A stretch of 64,000 bases of DNA. Source: Mercurialis annua. Taxonomy: Eukaryota; Streptophyta; Magnoliopsida; Malpighiales; Euphorbiaceae. Below the pieces are notes generated by a model, which saw nothing but the letters and a program-made list of their open reading frames with translations, was not told where the DNA came from and ran no database searches. This document shows, in pieces, positions 37,967 to 51,600 of the stretch. The stretch is from positions 19,680,001 through 19,744,000 of the forward strand of contig NC_065576.1 of the NCBI RefSeq assembly GCF_937616625.2. The letters are read 5' to 3'. Positions within the stretch are counted from its first letter, which is position 1; the number at the start of each line of letters is the position of its first letter. The position numbers and the translations under genes were made by a program.

Positions 37967-39989
37967 TATCCAAACGTTTAAAACGTTAATAAACAAATAC
38001 TAATGTTTCACCTTTCTAGCGATTTAAGCCAAACGTTTAAAACGTTACGAAACAAATCTTAACGTTTCACCTTTTTAGCGATTTAAGCCAAACGTTTAAA
38101 ACACTACGAAACAAATCCAAAAGTTAAAAACGTTACAAAATAAATCCTAACGTTTCACCTTTTTAGTGATTGAAGTCAAACATTTAAAACGTTACGAAAC
38201 AAATCTTAACGTTTCACCTTTCAGCGGCTTAAACCAAACGTTTAAAATGTTATGAAACAAATGCAAACGTTTAGAACGTTACGAAAAAAATCCAAACGTT
38301 TAACCTTTTTAGCGATTTAAGCCAAACGTTTAAAACGTTACAAAACTTATCCAAACGTTTAAAACGTTACGAAATAAATGCTAACGTTTCACCTTTTAAG
38401 AGATTTAAGCCAAATGTTTAAAACGTTACGCAAAAAATCCTAACGTTTACCTTTTTAGCGATTTAAGGCTAACGTTTAAAACATTACGAAAACAAATCCA
38501 AACGTTTAAAATGCTATGGAACAAATCCAAACGTTTCACCTTTTTAGCAATTTAAGACAAACGTTTAAAACGTTACGAAAAAAATCTTAATTTTTCACCT
38601 TTTTAGCGATTTAAGATAAACGTTTGAAACGTTACGAAACAAATCCAAACGTTTAAAACGCTACGAAACAAATCCTAACGTTTCACCGTTTAAGCAATTT
38701 AAGCCAAACATTTAATACGTTACGAAACAAATCATAATATTTCACCTTTTTAGCACCAAACAAATCCAAACTTTTAAAACGTTAATAAAAAATCCTAACG
38801 TTTCCCCTTTTTAGCAGTTTAAGCCAAACGTTTAAAACGTTACGAAACAAATCCTAGCGTTTCACCTTTTTAGCTATTTAAGCCAAACATTTAAAACGTT
38901 ACGAAAATATCTAAAATGTTAAAACGTTACGAAACAAATCCAAACGTTTCGCCATTTTAGCAATTTAAGCCTAACGTTTAAAACATTACTAAACTTATCC
39001 ATACGTTTAAAACGTTAAGAAACAAATTCTAATGTTTTACCTTTTTAGCGATATAAGCCAAACTTTTAAGATGCTATGAAACAAATCTTAACGTTTCACC
39101 TTTTTCGCAATTTAAGCCAAACATTTAAAACGTTACGAAAAAAATCCAAATGTTTTAAACGTTAGTAAGAAAATCTAAACGTTTAACCTTTTTAGCGATT
39201 TAAGCCAAACATTTAAAACGTTACGAAACAAATCTTAACCTTTCACCTTTTTAGCGATTTAAGACAAACGTTTAAAACGTTACGAAACAAATCCAAAAGT
39301 TTAAAATGTTAAGAAACAAATCTTAATGTTTCACCTTTTTAGCAATTTAAGCCAAACGTTTAAAACGTTACGAAACAAATCCTAACGTTTAACCTTTTTA
39401 GTGATTTAAGCCAAACGTTTAAAAATATTACGGAACAAATATTAACGTTTCACCTTTTTAGAGATTCAAGCCAAATGTTGTAAATGTTACAAAACAAATC
39501 CAAACGTTTAAAACGTTAAGAAACAAATCCTAATGCTTCCCCTATTTAGAAATTTAAGCCAAACGTATAAAGCGTTACAAAACAAATCCTAACGTTTCAC
39601 CTTTTTAGCGATATAAGCCAAACGTTTAAAACGTTATGAAAACAAATTCAAACGTTTATAACGTTACAAAACAAATCAAAACGTTTCACCTTTTTAGCCA
39701 TTTAAGCAAAACGATTAAAACGTTACGAAACAAATCATAATGTTTCACATTTTTAGCAATTTAAGCTAAACGTTTAAAAGTTTACGAAACAAATCCAAAC
39801 GTTTATAACGTTATGAAACAAATCCAAACGTTTAAAATGTTACGAAACAAATCCTAGCGTTTCACCTTTTTAGCGATTTAAGCCAAACGTTTATAGCGTT
39901 ACGAAACAAATCTTAATGTTTCACCTTTTTAGCGATTTAAGCCAAACGTTTACAACGTTGCGAAACAAATCCAAACGTTTAAAATGTTA

Positions 39990-42260
39990 AGAAACAAATT
40001 CTAATGATTCACCTTTTTAGCAATTTAAGCCAAACGTTTAAAACGTTACGAAACAAATCCTAACGTTTCACCTTTTTAGCAATTTAAGCCAAACGTTTAA
40101 AACGTTACGAAACAAATCCTAACGTTTCACCTTTTTAGCGATTTAAGCCAAACGTTTTAAAACATCACGAAACAAATCTTAACATTTTACCTTTTTAGCG
40201 ATTTAAGCCAAATGTTTAAAATGTTACAAAACAAATCCAAACGTTTAAAACGTTAAGAAATAAATCCTAATGTTTCACCTTTTTAGCAATTTAAGCCAAA
40301 CGTTTAAAACGTTACGAAACAAATCCTAACGTTTCACCTTATTAGCGATTTAAGCCAAACGTTTAAAACGTTACAAAAACAAATCCAAACGTTTAAAACG
40401 TTATGAAAAAAATTCAAACTTTTCACCTTTTTAGCCATTTAAGCAAAATGATTAAAATGTTACAAAACAAATCATAACGTTTCACCTTTTTAGCGATTTA
40501 AGCCAAACGTTTATAACGTTACGAAACAAATCTTAAACTTCACCTTTTTAGCAATTTAAGCCGAATGTCTAAAACGCTAATAAAAAAGTCCAAACGTTTC
40601 ACCTTTTTAGCAATTTAAGCTAAACGTTTAAATTGTTATGAAACAAATCCTAACGTTTCACCTTTTTAGCGATTTAAGCCAAACGTTTAAAACGTTACGA
40701 AAAAAAATCCAAACGTTTAAAACGTTACAAAACAAATCCAAACGTGTCCTCTTTTTAGCGATTTAAGCCAAACGTTAAAAACGTTACGAAACTTATCCAA
40801 ACGTTTAAACCATTATGAAGAAAATCCTAACATTTTACCTTTTTAGCGATTTAAGCCAAATTTTGAAAACTGTATGAAACAAATCTTAACGTTTCACCTT
40901 TTTAGCGATTTAAGCCAAATATTTAAAACGTTATGAAACAAATCTTAACGTTTAATCTTTTTAGCGATTTAAGCCAAACGTTTAAATCGTTACGAAACAA
41001 ATCTTTAACGTTTCACATTTTTAGAATTTAAGCCAAATGTCTAAACCATTACAAAACAAATCTAAACGTTTAAAACTTTACAAAACAAATCCGAACGTTT
41101 CACCTTTTTAGCGATTTAAGCCAAACATTTAAAATGTTACAAAACAAATCTTAACCTTTCACCTTTTTAGCGATTTAAGACAAACGTTTAAAACGTTACG
41201 AAACAAATCCTAATGTTTCACCTTTTTAGCAATTTAAGCCAAACGTTTAAAACGTTACGAAACAAATCCTAACATTTTCCCTTTTTAGCGATTTAAGCCA
41301 AACGTTTAAAAACATTACGAAACAAATCTTAACGTTTCACCTTTTTAGCGATTCAAGCCAAATGTTGTTAATGTTACAAAACAAATCTAAACGTTTAAAA
41401 TTTTAAGAAACAAATCCTAATGTTTTCCCTATTTAGCAATTTAAGCCAAATGTTTAAAATGTTACAAAACAAATCCTAACGTTTCACCTTATTAGCAATT
41501 TAAGCCAAACGTTTAAAACGTTACGAAAACAAATCCAAACGTTTAAGACGTTACGAAACAAATTCAAACTTTTCACCTTTTTAGCCATTTAAGCAAAACG
41601 ATTAAAACGTTACGAAACAAATCATAATGTTTCACCTTCTTCGCGATTTAAGCCAAACGTTTATAACGTTACGAAACAAATCTTAAATTTTACCTTTTTA
41701 GCGACTTAGGCCGAATGTTTAAAACGCTAATAAAAAAAGTCCAAACATTTCACCTTTTTAGCAAATTAAGCTAAACGTTTAAAATGTTATGAAATAAATC
41801 CTAACGTTTCACCTTTTTAGCAATTGAAGCCTAACGTTTAAAACGTTACGAAAACAAATCCAAACGTTTAAAACGTTTTAAAACAAATCCAAACGTTTCA
41901 CCTTTTTAGCGATTTAAGTGAAACGTTTAAAACGTTACGAAACTTATCCAAACATTTAAACCGTTATGAAGAAAATCCTAACATTTCACCTTTTTAGCGA
42001 TTTAAGCCAAACATTTATAACGTTACGAAATAAATCCAAATGTTTAAAACGTTGCGAAACAAATCCAAATGTTTAAAACGTTACGAAACAAATCTTAACT
42101 ATTAATCTTTTTAGCGATTTAAGCCAAACGTTTAAATCGTTACGAAACAAATCTTTAACGTTTCACATTTTTAGAATTTAAGCCAAATGTTTAAAACATT
42201 ACAAAACAAATCTAAACGTTTAAAACTTTACGAAACAAATCCGAACGTTTCACCTTTTTA
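39990..42260 (+). repeat. ~1.15-kb higher-order repeat, two copies
   Basis: Markers repeat at an offset of about 1150 bp: AACGCTAATAAAAAAGTCC at about 40572 and 41724, ATTATGAAGAAAATCC against GTTATGAAGAAAATCC at about 40811 and 41963, and ATTTTTAGAATTTAAGCC near 41017 and 42167. The left part also resembles 39490-39990 at an offset of about 735 bp, so units of different length are mixed. Confidence 0.82.
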
Positions 42261-44899
42261 GCGAGTAAAGACAAACTTTTATAACGTTACGAAACAAATC
42301 TTAACGTTCCACCTATTTAGTGATTTAGGCCTAACGTTTAAAATGTTACGAAACAAATGCAAACTTTTATAACGTTACGAAACAAATCCAAACGTTTCAC
42401 CTTTTTAGTTATCTATTCCAAACGTTTAAAATGTTACGAAACTTATCCAAACGTTTAAAACGTTATGAAACATTTCCAAACGTTTAAGACGTTACGAAAC
42501 AAATCCTAACGTTTCACCTTTTTAGCAATTTCAGCTAAACGTTTAAAACGTAAAGAAATAAATTTTAACGTTTCACCTTTTTAGCGATTTAAGCCAAACG
42601 TTTTATACATTACGAAACAAATCCAAATATTTAAAACGTTACGAAACAAATCCTAACATTTCACCTTTTTAGCAATTTAAGCCAAACGTTTAAAACGTTA
42701 CGAAACAAATCTTTATGTTTCACCTTTTTAACAATTTAAGCCAAACGTTTAAAATGTTACGAAACAAATGCAAGTGTTTAAAACGTTACAAAACAAGTCC
42801 TAACGGTTCACCTTTTTAGATATCTAAGCCAAACGTTTAAAACGTTACGAAACAAATCCAAACGTTTATAACGTTATGAAACAAATCCAAATGTTTCATC
42901 CTTTAAGCGATTTAAGCCAAACATTTAACACGTCGCGAAACTAATCCAAACTTTTAAAACGTTAAGAAATAAATCCTAATGTTTCACCTTTTTAGCGATT
43001 TAAGCCAAACGTTTAAAACGTTATGAAATAAATCTCAACGTTTCACCTTTTTAGTAATTTAATTCAAACGTTTAAAACGTTACAAAACTAATCCTAACGT
43101 TTCTCCTTTTTAGCAGTTTAAGCCGAACGCTTAAAATGTTACGAAAACAAATCCAAACGTTTAAAAGATTACTAAATAAATTCAAACGTTTCACCTTTTT
43201 TGCGATTTAAGCCAAACTTTGAAAACGTTATGAAACAAATGCAAAAGTATAAAACGTTACGAAACAAATCCTTACACATCACCGTGTTTGCTATTTAAGC
43301 CAAACGTTTAAAACGTTACGAAATAAATCAGAAGTTTTAAAAGGTTAAGAAACTAATTTTAACATTTCCTCTTATTAGCGATTTAAGACAAACGTTAAAA
43401 ACGTTACAAAACAAATTCTAACGTTTCACCTTATTAGCGATTTAAGCCAAAATACGTTAAGAAACAAATCCAAACATTAAAAACATTACGAAACAAATCC
43501 AAACGTTTAACCATTTTAGCGATTTAAGCCAATCAATTAAAACGTTACGAAAAAAATCCAAACATTTAAAAAGTTACCTAACAAATCCTAACATTTCACC
43601 TTTTTAGCGATTTAAGGCAAACGTTCAAAATGTTTAGAAACAAATCCTACCGTTTGGCCTTTTTAGCGATTTAAGCCAAATGTTTAAAACATTACGAAAC
43701 CAATCATAATGTTTAAAACGGTACTAAAAAAATCCAAACGATAAAACGTTACAAATTAAATCCTAACATCTTACCTTTTTAGCAAATTAAGCCAAACGTT
43801 TAATATGTTACGAAACAATTCCAAGCGTATAAAATGTTACGAAACAAATCCAATAGTTTAAAACGTTTCGAAACAAATCCAAACATTTAAGACATTATGA
43901 AACAAATCCAAACGTTTAACCTTTTTTACCGATTTAAGTCAAACAATTAAAACTTTACAAAACAAATCCAAACATTTAAACGTTGCCAAACAAATCCTAA
44001 TGTTTCACCTTTTTAAAAATTTAAGCCATATGTTTTAAACATTAAGAAAAAAATCCTAACGTTTAACCTTTTTAGCGATTTAAGCCAAACGTTTAAAACA
44101 TTACAAAAATATATCCAAACGATTCACCTTTTTAGCTATTTAAGCTAAATGTTTAAAATGTTAGGAAACAAATCCAAACGAATAAAACGCTACGAAACAA
44201 ATCCAAAAGTTTAAATCGTTACGAAACAAATCCTGACATTTAACTTTTTTACCGATTTAAACCAAACGTTTAAAACGTTACAAAAACAAATGCAAACACT
44301 TAAAACGTTACGAAACAAATCCAAACGTTTCACCTTTTTAGCGATTTAAGCCAAACGTTTAAAAAGTTCTTAATCTAATCCAAACGTTTAAAAGGTTACA
44401 AAACAAATCCTAATGTTTCTTCTCTTTAGCGATTTAAGCCGAACGTTTAAAACGTTATGAAACAGATCTTGATGTTTCACCTTTTTAGCAATTTAAGCGA
44501 AACATTATAAACATTATGAAAAAAATCCAAACGTTTAAAACGTTAAGAAACAAATCCTAACGTTTCACCTTTTTAGCAATTTAAGCCAAACATTTAAAAC
44601 GTTACCAAACAAATCCTCACGTTTCACCTTTTTAGCAATTTAAGCCAAATGTTTAAAACGTTACGAAACAAATCCTAACGTTTCACCTTTTTAGCGATTT
44701 AAGCCAAACGTTTTAAAACATCACGAAACAAATCTTAACATTTTACCTTTTTACCGATTTAAGCCAAATGTTTAAAATGTTACAAAACAAATTCAAACGG
44801 TTAAAACGTTAAGAAACAAATCCTAATGTTTCACCTTTTTAGCAATTTAAGCCAAACGTTTAAAACGTTACGAAACAAATCCTAACGTTTCACCTTATT

Positions 44900-47800
44900 A
44901 GCAATTTAAGCCGCCAATCGTTTAAAACGTTATGAAAACAAATCCAAATGTTTAAAACGTTACGAAACAAATTCAAACATTTCACCTTTTTTAGCGATTT
45001 AAGCCAAACGTATAAAACGTTATGAAATAAATCCAAAAGTTTAAAACGTTACGAAAAAAATCCTAACGTTTCACCTTTTTAGCTATTTAAGCAAAACGTT
45101 TAAAACGTTACGAAACAAATCTTAACGTTTCACCTTTTTAGCGATTTCAGCCAAACGTTTAGAACGTTACGAAATAAATGCAACCGTTTAAAATGTTACG
45201 AAACAAATCCTAACGTTTCACCCTTTTTATCGATTTAAGCCAAACATTTAAAATGTTACGAAACAAATCCAAACGTTTAAAATGTTAAGAAACAAATTTA
45301 AACGTTTAACCTTTATAGCGATTTAAGCCAAATGTTTAAAATGTTATGAAGCAAATCCAAACGTTTAAAACGTCACAAAACAAATCCAAATGTTAAACCT
45401 TTTCAGCGATTTAAGTCAAACGTTTAAAATGTTGCGAAACTTATCCAAATGTTTAAAACGTTACCAAAAAAATCCTAATTTTTCACCTTTTTGGTGATTT
45501 AAGTCAAACATTTAAAACTTTACGAAACTAATTTTAATGTTTTACCTTTTTTGCAATTTAAGCCAAAAGTTTTAAACATTACGAAACAAATCAAAACATT
45601 TCAAACGTACAAAAAAAATCCTAACGTTTCACCTTGTTAGCGATTTAAGCTAAACGTTTAAAACATTACGAAACAAATCTAAACGTTAAACCTTTTTAGC
45701 GATTTAAGCCAAATGTTTAAAACATTACGAAACAAATCCAAACGATTAAAACGTCATGAAACAAATTCAAACGATTCACCTTTTGAGCGATTTAAGCCAA
45801 ATGTTTAAAACGTTACTAAACTAATCCAAACGTTCAAAACGTTACTAAACAAACCTTGACGTTTAAAAAGTTACGAAATAAATTCAAACATTTAAAACGT
45901 TACAAAAACTAAGCCAAATGTTAACACGTTGCGAAATTAATCGAAACGTTTAAAACGTTACGAAACAAATCCTAATGTTTCACCTTTTTAGAGATTTAAG
46001 CCAAACGTTTAAAACATTACGAAGCAAATCCTAACGTTTCACCTTTTTTGTGATTTAAGCTAAACGTTTAAAACATTACGAAACAAATCTTAACGTTTCA
46101 CCTTTTTAGCGATTTAAGCCAAACGTTTAAAATGTTACGAAACAAATCCAAACGTATAAAACGTTACGAAAACAAATCCAAACGTTTAAAACGTCACAAA
46201 ACAAATTTAAACAATTCACCTTTTGAGCGATTTAAGCCAAATTTTTAAAACGTTAGGAAACTAATCCAAATGTTTAAAATGTTACGAAACAAATCCAAAC
46301 GTTTAAAACATTACGATACATATCCAAACCTTTAAAACATTATGAAAGAAAATCCAAACGTTTAAAACGTTACGAAACAAATCCTAACGTTTCAACTATT
46401 TAGCGATTTAAGCCAAACGTTTAAAACGTTAGGAAAACAAATCCAAACGTCTAAAACGTTATGAAACAAATCCAAACGTTTAAAACGTTACGAAACTTAT
46501 CCAAACATTTAAAACGTTCATAAACAAATCCTAATGTTTCACCTTTTTAGCGAGTTGAGCAAAACGTTTTAAATGTTACGAAACAAATCCAAACGTTTAA
46601 AACGTTAAGAAGCAAATCCTAATGTTTCACCTTTTTTGAGATTTAAGCTAAACGTTTAAAACATTACGAAACAAATCTTAACGTCTTACCTTTTAGCGAT
46701 TTCAGCCAAACGTTTAAAACGTTACGAAACAAATCCAAACGTATAAAACGTTACGAAAACAAATCGAAACGTTTAAAACGTCACGAAACAAATTCAAACA
46801 ATTCACCTTTTGAGCGATTTAAGCCAAATGTTTAAAACGTTAGTAAACTAATCCAAAAGTTTAAAACGTTACGAAACAAATCCAAACGTTTAAAACGTTA
46901 CGAAACAAATCCAAACGTTTAAAACGTTATAAAAGAAAATCCAAACGTTTCAAACGTTACGAAACAAATCCAACGTTTAACCTTTTTAGCGATTTAAGCC
47001 AAACATTTAACACGTTACGAAACTAATTTAAACGTGTAAAACGTTATGAAACAAATCCTAACATTTCATCTTTTTAGCGATTTAAGCCAAGCGTTTAAAA
47101 CATTACGAAAAAAATCCTAACGTTTCACCTTTTTAGCAATTTTAGCCAAACGTTCAAAACGTTACAAACAAATACTAACATTTCTCCTTTTTAGCGATTT
47201 AAGCCAATCGTTTAAAACGTTATGAAAACAAATCCAAATGTTTAAAACGTTACGAAACAAATTCAAATATTTCACCTTTTTAGCGATTTAAGCCACACGT
47301 ATAAAACGTCATGAAATAAATCCAAAAGTTTAAAATGTTACGAAAAAAATCCTAACGTTTCACCTTTTATACTGTTTAAGCAAAACGTTTCAAACGTTAT
47401 GAAACAAATCTTAACGTTTCACCTTTTTAACGATTTCAGCAAAACGTTTAAAACGTTACGAAATAAATGCAACCATTTAAAATGTTACGAAACAAATCCA
47501 AACGTTTAAAATGTTATGAAAAAAATCTAAACGTTTAACCTTTATATCGATTTAAGCCAAACGTTTAAAACGTTACGACGCAAATCCAAACGTTTAAAAC
47601 GTCACCAAACAAATCCAAATCTGAAACCTTTTTAGCGATTTAAGCCAAACGTTTAAAATGTTACGAAACTTATCCAAATGTTTAAAACGTTACCAAAAAA
47701 TCCTAATGTTTCACCTTTTTGGCAATTTAAGTCAAACATTTAAAACTTTACGAAACAAATCTCAACGTTTTACCTTTTTTGCAATTTAAGCCAAACGTTT

Positions 47801-50800
47801 TAAACATTACGAAACAAATCAAAACGTTTCAAACTTAGAAAACAAATCCTAACGTTTCACCTTGTTAGCGATTTAAGCTAAACGTTTAAAACATTACGAA
47901 ACAAATCTAAACGTTAAACCTTTTTACGATTTAAGGCAAATGTTTAAAACATTACGAAACAAATCCAACGTTTAAAACGTCATGAAACAAATTCAAACGA
48001 TTCACCTTTTGAGCGATTTAAGCCAAATGTTTAAAACGTTACTAAATTAATCCAAACGTTTAAAACGTTACGAAACAAACCTTAACGTTTAAAACGTTAC
48101 GAAATAAATCCAAACATTTAAAACGTTACAAAAACTAAGCCAAATGTTAACACGTTGCGAATTTAATCAAAACGTTTAAAACGTTTCGAAACAAATCCTA
48201 ACATTTCACCTTTTTAAAGATTTAAGCCAAACGTTTAAAACATTACGAAACAAATCCGAACGTTTCTACTTTTTAGCAATTTAAGCCAAACGTTTAATAC
48301 GTTAGGAAACAAATCCAATGTTTCTCCTTTTTAGTGATTAAAGCCAAACGTTTAAAATATTAAAACGCTATAAAACAAATCCAAACGTTTCACGTTTTTA
48401 GCGATATAAGCAAAACGTTTAAAACGTTACAAAGCAAATCCAAAAGTTAAAAACGTGACGAAAAAAATTCTAACATTTAACCTTTTTAAGCGATTTATAC
48501 AAAACGTTTGAAACGTTACGAAACAAATCTGAACGTTTCACATTTTTAGCGATTTGAGCCAAACGTTGAAAACGCTACGAAACAAATGCTCTTGTTTAAA
48601 ATGTTACAAAACAAATCCTAACATTTCACCTTTTTATCGATTTAAGCCAAACGTTTAAAACATTACGAAACAAATCCAAACGTTTAAAACGCTGCGAAAC
48701 AAATCCTAACATTTCACCTTTTTAGCAATATAAGCCAAACGTTTAAAAAGCAACGAAACAAATCCTTCCATTTCATCTTTTTAGCGATTTAAGCCAAACG
48801 TTTAAAACGTTACGAAACAAATGAAAACGTTTAAAACGTTACGAAATAAATCCTAACGTTTCACCTTTTTAGCGATTTAAGCCAAAAGTTTAAAACATTA
48901 TGAAACGAATCTTAACTTTTCACCTTTTTAGCGATATGCGAAACGTTGAAAACGTTACGAAACAAATGCAAACGTTTAGAACGTTAAGAAACAAATCCAA
49001 ACGTTTCACCTTTATAGCTATTTAAGCCAAACGTTTAAAACGTTACGAAACAAATCCAAATGTTTAAAACGTTACGAATATAATCCTAATGTTTACCCTT
49101 TTTAGCGATTTAAGCCAAACGTTTAAAACTTTACGAAACAAATTCTAACGTTTCACCTTTTTAGCGATTTAAGCGAAATGTTTATTACATTACAAAACGA
49201 ATCCAAACGTTTCAAATGTTTCGAAACAAATCCAAACGATTAAAACGTTACGAAACAAATCAAAACATTTAAAATATTACGAAACAAATCCAAACATTTA
49301 TTCTTTTAAGCTATTTAAGCCAAAAAATGAAAACGTTACGAAACAAATCAAAACATTGAAAATGTTACCAAATAAATATTAACGTTTCACCATTTTTGCG
49401 ATTTAAGCTAAACTTTTAAAACGTTAAGAAACAAATCCTAACGTTTGACCTTTTTTGCGAATTAAACCAAACGTTTAAAACGTTACGATAACAAATTCAA
49501 ATATTTCACCTTTTTAGCGATTTAAGCCAAACATTTAACACGTTATGAAACTAATTCAAACGAGTAAAACATTAGGAAACAAATCCTAATATTTCATCTT
49601 TTTAGCAATTTAAGCCAAACGTTTAAAACATTACGAAACAAATCCTAACGTTTCACCTTTTTAGCAATTTAAGCGAAACGTTTAAAACGTTACAAACAAA
49701 TACTAACGTTTCTCCTTTTTAGCGATTTAAGCCAATCGTTTAAAACGTTATGAAAACAAATCCAAATGTTTAAAACGTTACGAAACAAATTCAAACATTT
49801 CACATTTTTAGCGATTTAGGCCAAACGTATAAAACGTTATGAAATAAATACAAAAGTTTAAAACATTACGAAAAAAATCCTAACGTTTCACCTTTTTAGC
49901 TATTTAAGCAAAACATTTAAAATGTTACGAAATAAATCCAAACGTTTAAAATGTTAAGAAACAAATCTAAACGTTTAACCTTTATAGTGATTTAAGCCAA
50001 ACGCTTAAAACGTTAAGAAGCAAATCCAAATGTTAAACCTTTTTAGCGATTTAAGCCAAACGTTTAATATGTTACGAAACTTATCCAAATGTTTAAAACG
50101 TTACCAAAAAAATCCTAGTGTTTCACCTTTTTGGCGATTTAAGTCAAACATTTAAAACTTTACGAAACAAATCTTAACGTTTTACCTTTTTGTCAATTTA
50201 AGCCAAACATTTTAAACATTACGAAACAAAGCAAAACGTTTCAAACGTACAAAACAAATCCTAACGTTTCACCTTGTTAGTGATTTAAACTAAACGTTTA
50301 AAACATTAAGAAACAAATCTAAACATTAAACCTTTTTAGCGATTTAAGCCAAATGTTTAAAACATTACGAAACAAATCCAAACGTTTAAAACATCATGAA
50401 ACAAATTCAAACGATTCACATTTTGAGCGATTTACGCGAAATGTTTAAAACGTTACTAAACTAATCCAAACGTTTAAAACGTTACGAAACAAAACTTAAC
50501 GTTTAAAACGTTACGAAATAAATCCAAACATTTAAAATGTTACAAAAACTAAGCCAAATGTTAACACGTTGCGAAACTAATCGAAACGTTTAAAACGTTA
50601 CGAAACTAATCCTAACGTTTCACCTTTTTAGGGATTTAAGCAAAACGTGTTACGAAACTAATCCTAACGTTTCACCTTTTTAGGGATTTAAGCCAAACGT
50701 TTAAAACGTTACGAAACAAATCCAATGTTTCTCCTTTTAGGGATAAAAGCCAAACGTTTAAAATATTAAAACGTTCTGAAACAAATCCGAACATTTAACC

Positions 50801-51600
50801 TTTTTAGCAATTTAAGAAAAACGTTTATAACGTTACGAAACAAATCTTAACGTTTCACATTTTTAGCGATTTGAGCCAAACGTTTAAAACGCTACGAAAC
50901 AAATGCAATTGTTTAAAATGTTACAAAACAAATCCTAAAATTTCACCTTTTTATCGATTTAAGCCAAACATTTAAAACGTTACGAAACAAATCCAAACGT
51001 TTAAACGTTGCGAAACAAATCCTAAAATTTCACCTTTTTAGCAATTTAAGCCAAATGTTTAAAAAGTAACGAAACAAATCCTTGCATTTCATCTTTTTAG
51101 CGATTTAAGCCAAACGTTTAAAACGTTACGAAACAAATGAAAACTTTTAAAACGTTACGAAACAAATCCTAACGTTTCACCTTTTTAGCGATTTAAGCCA
51201 AAAGTTTAAAACATTATGAAACAAATCTTAACTTTTCACCTTTTTAGCGATTTATGCGAAACGTTGAAAACGTTACGAAACAAATGCAAACCTTTAAAAA
51301 GTTACGAAACAAATCCAAACGTTTCACCTTTATAGCTATTTATGCCAAACGTTTAAAATGTTACGAAACAAATCGAAACGTTTATAACGTTACGAAACTA
51401 ATCGTAACGTTTACCCTTTTTAGCGATTTAAGCCAAACGTTTAAAACGTTACGAAACAAATTCTAATATTTCACCTTTTTTGCGATTTAAGCAAAATGTT
51501 TATTACGTTACGAAACGAATCCAAACGTTTCAAATGTTACGAAACAAATCCAAACGTTTAAAACGTTACGAAACAAATCAAAACATTTAAAACATTACGA
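44900..51600 (+). repeat. ~2.2-2.5-kb higher-order repeat, three copies
   Basis: Three successive copies share a fixed order of rare variants. CCAATCGTTTAAAACGTTATG occurs near 44924, 47212 and 49734; AACACGTTGCGAA near 45921, 48148 and 50569; and CCTTTATA(G/T)(C/T)GATTTAAG near 45310, 47530 and 49980. Copy lengths differ by 100-300 bp through gain or loss of whole subunits. The last copy runs to about 51.6 kb. Confidence 0.85.
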
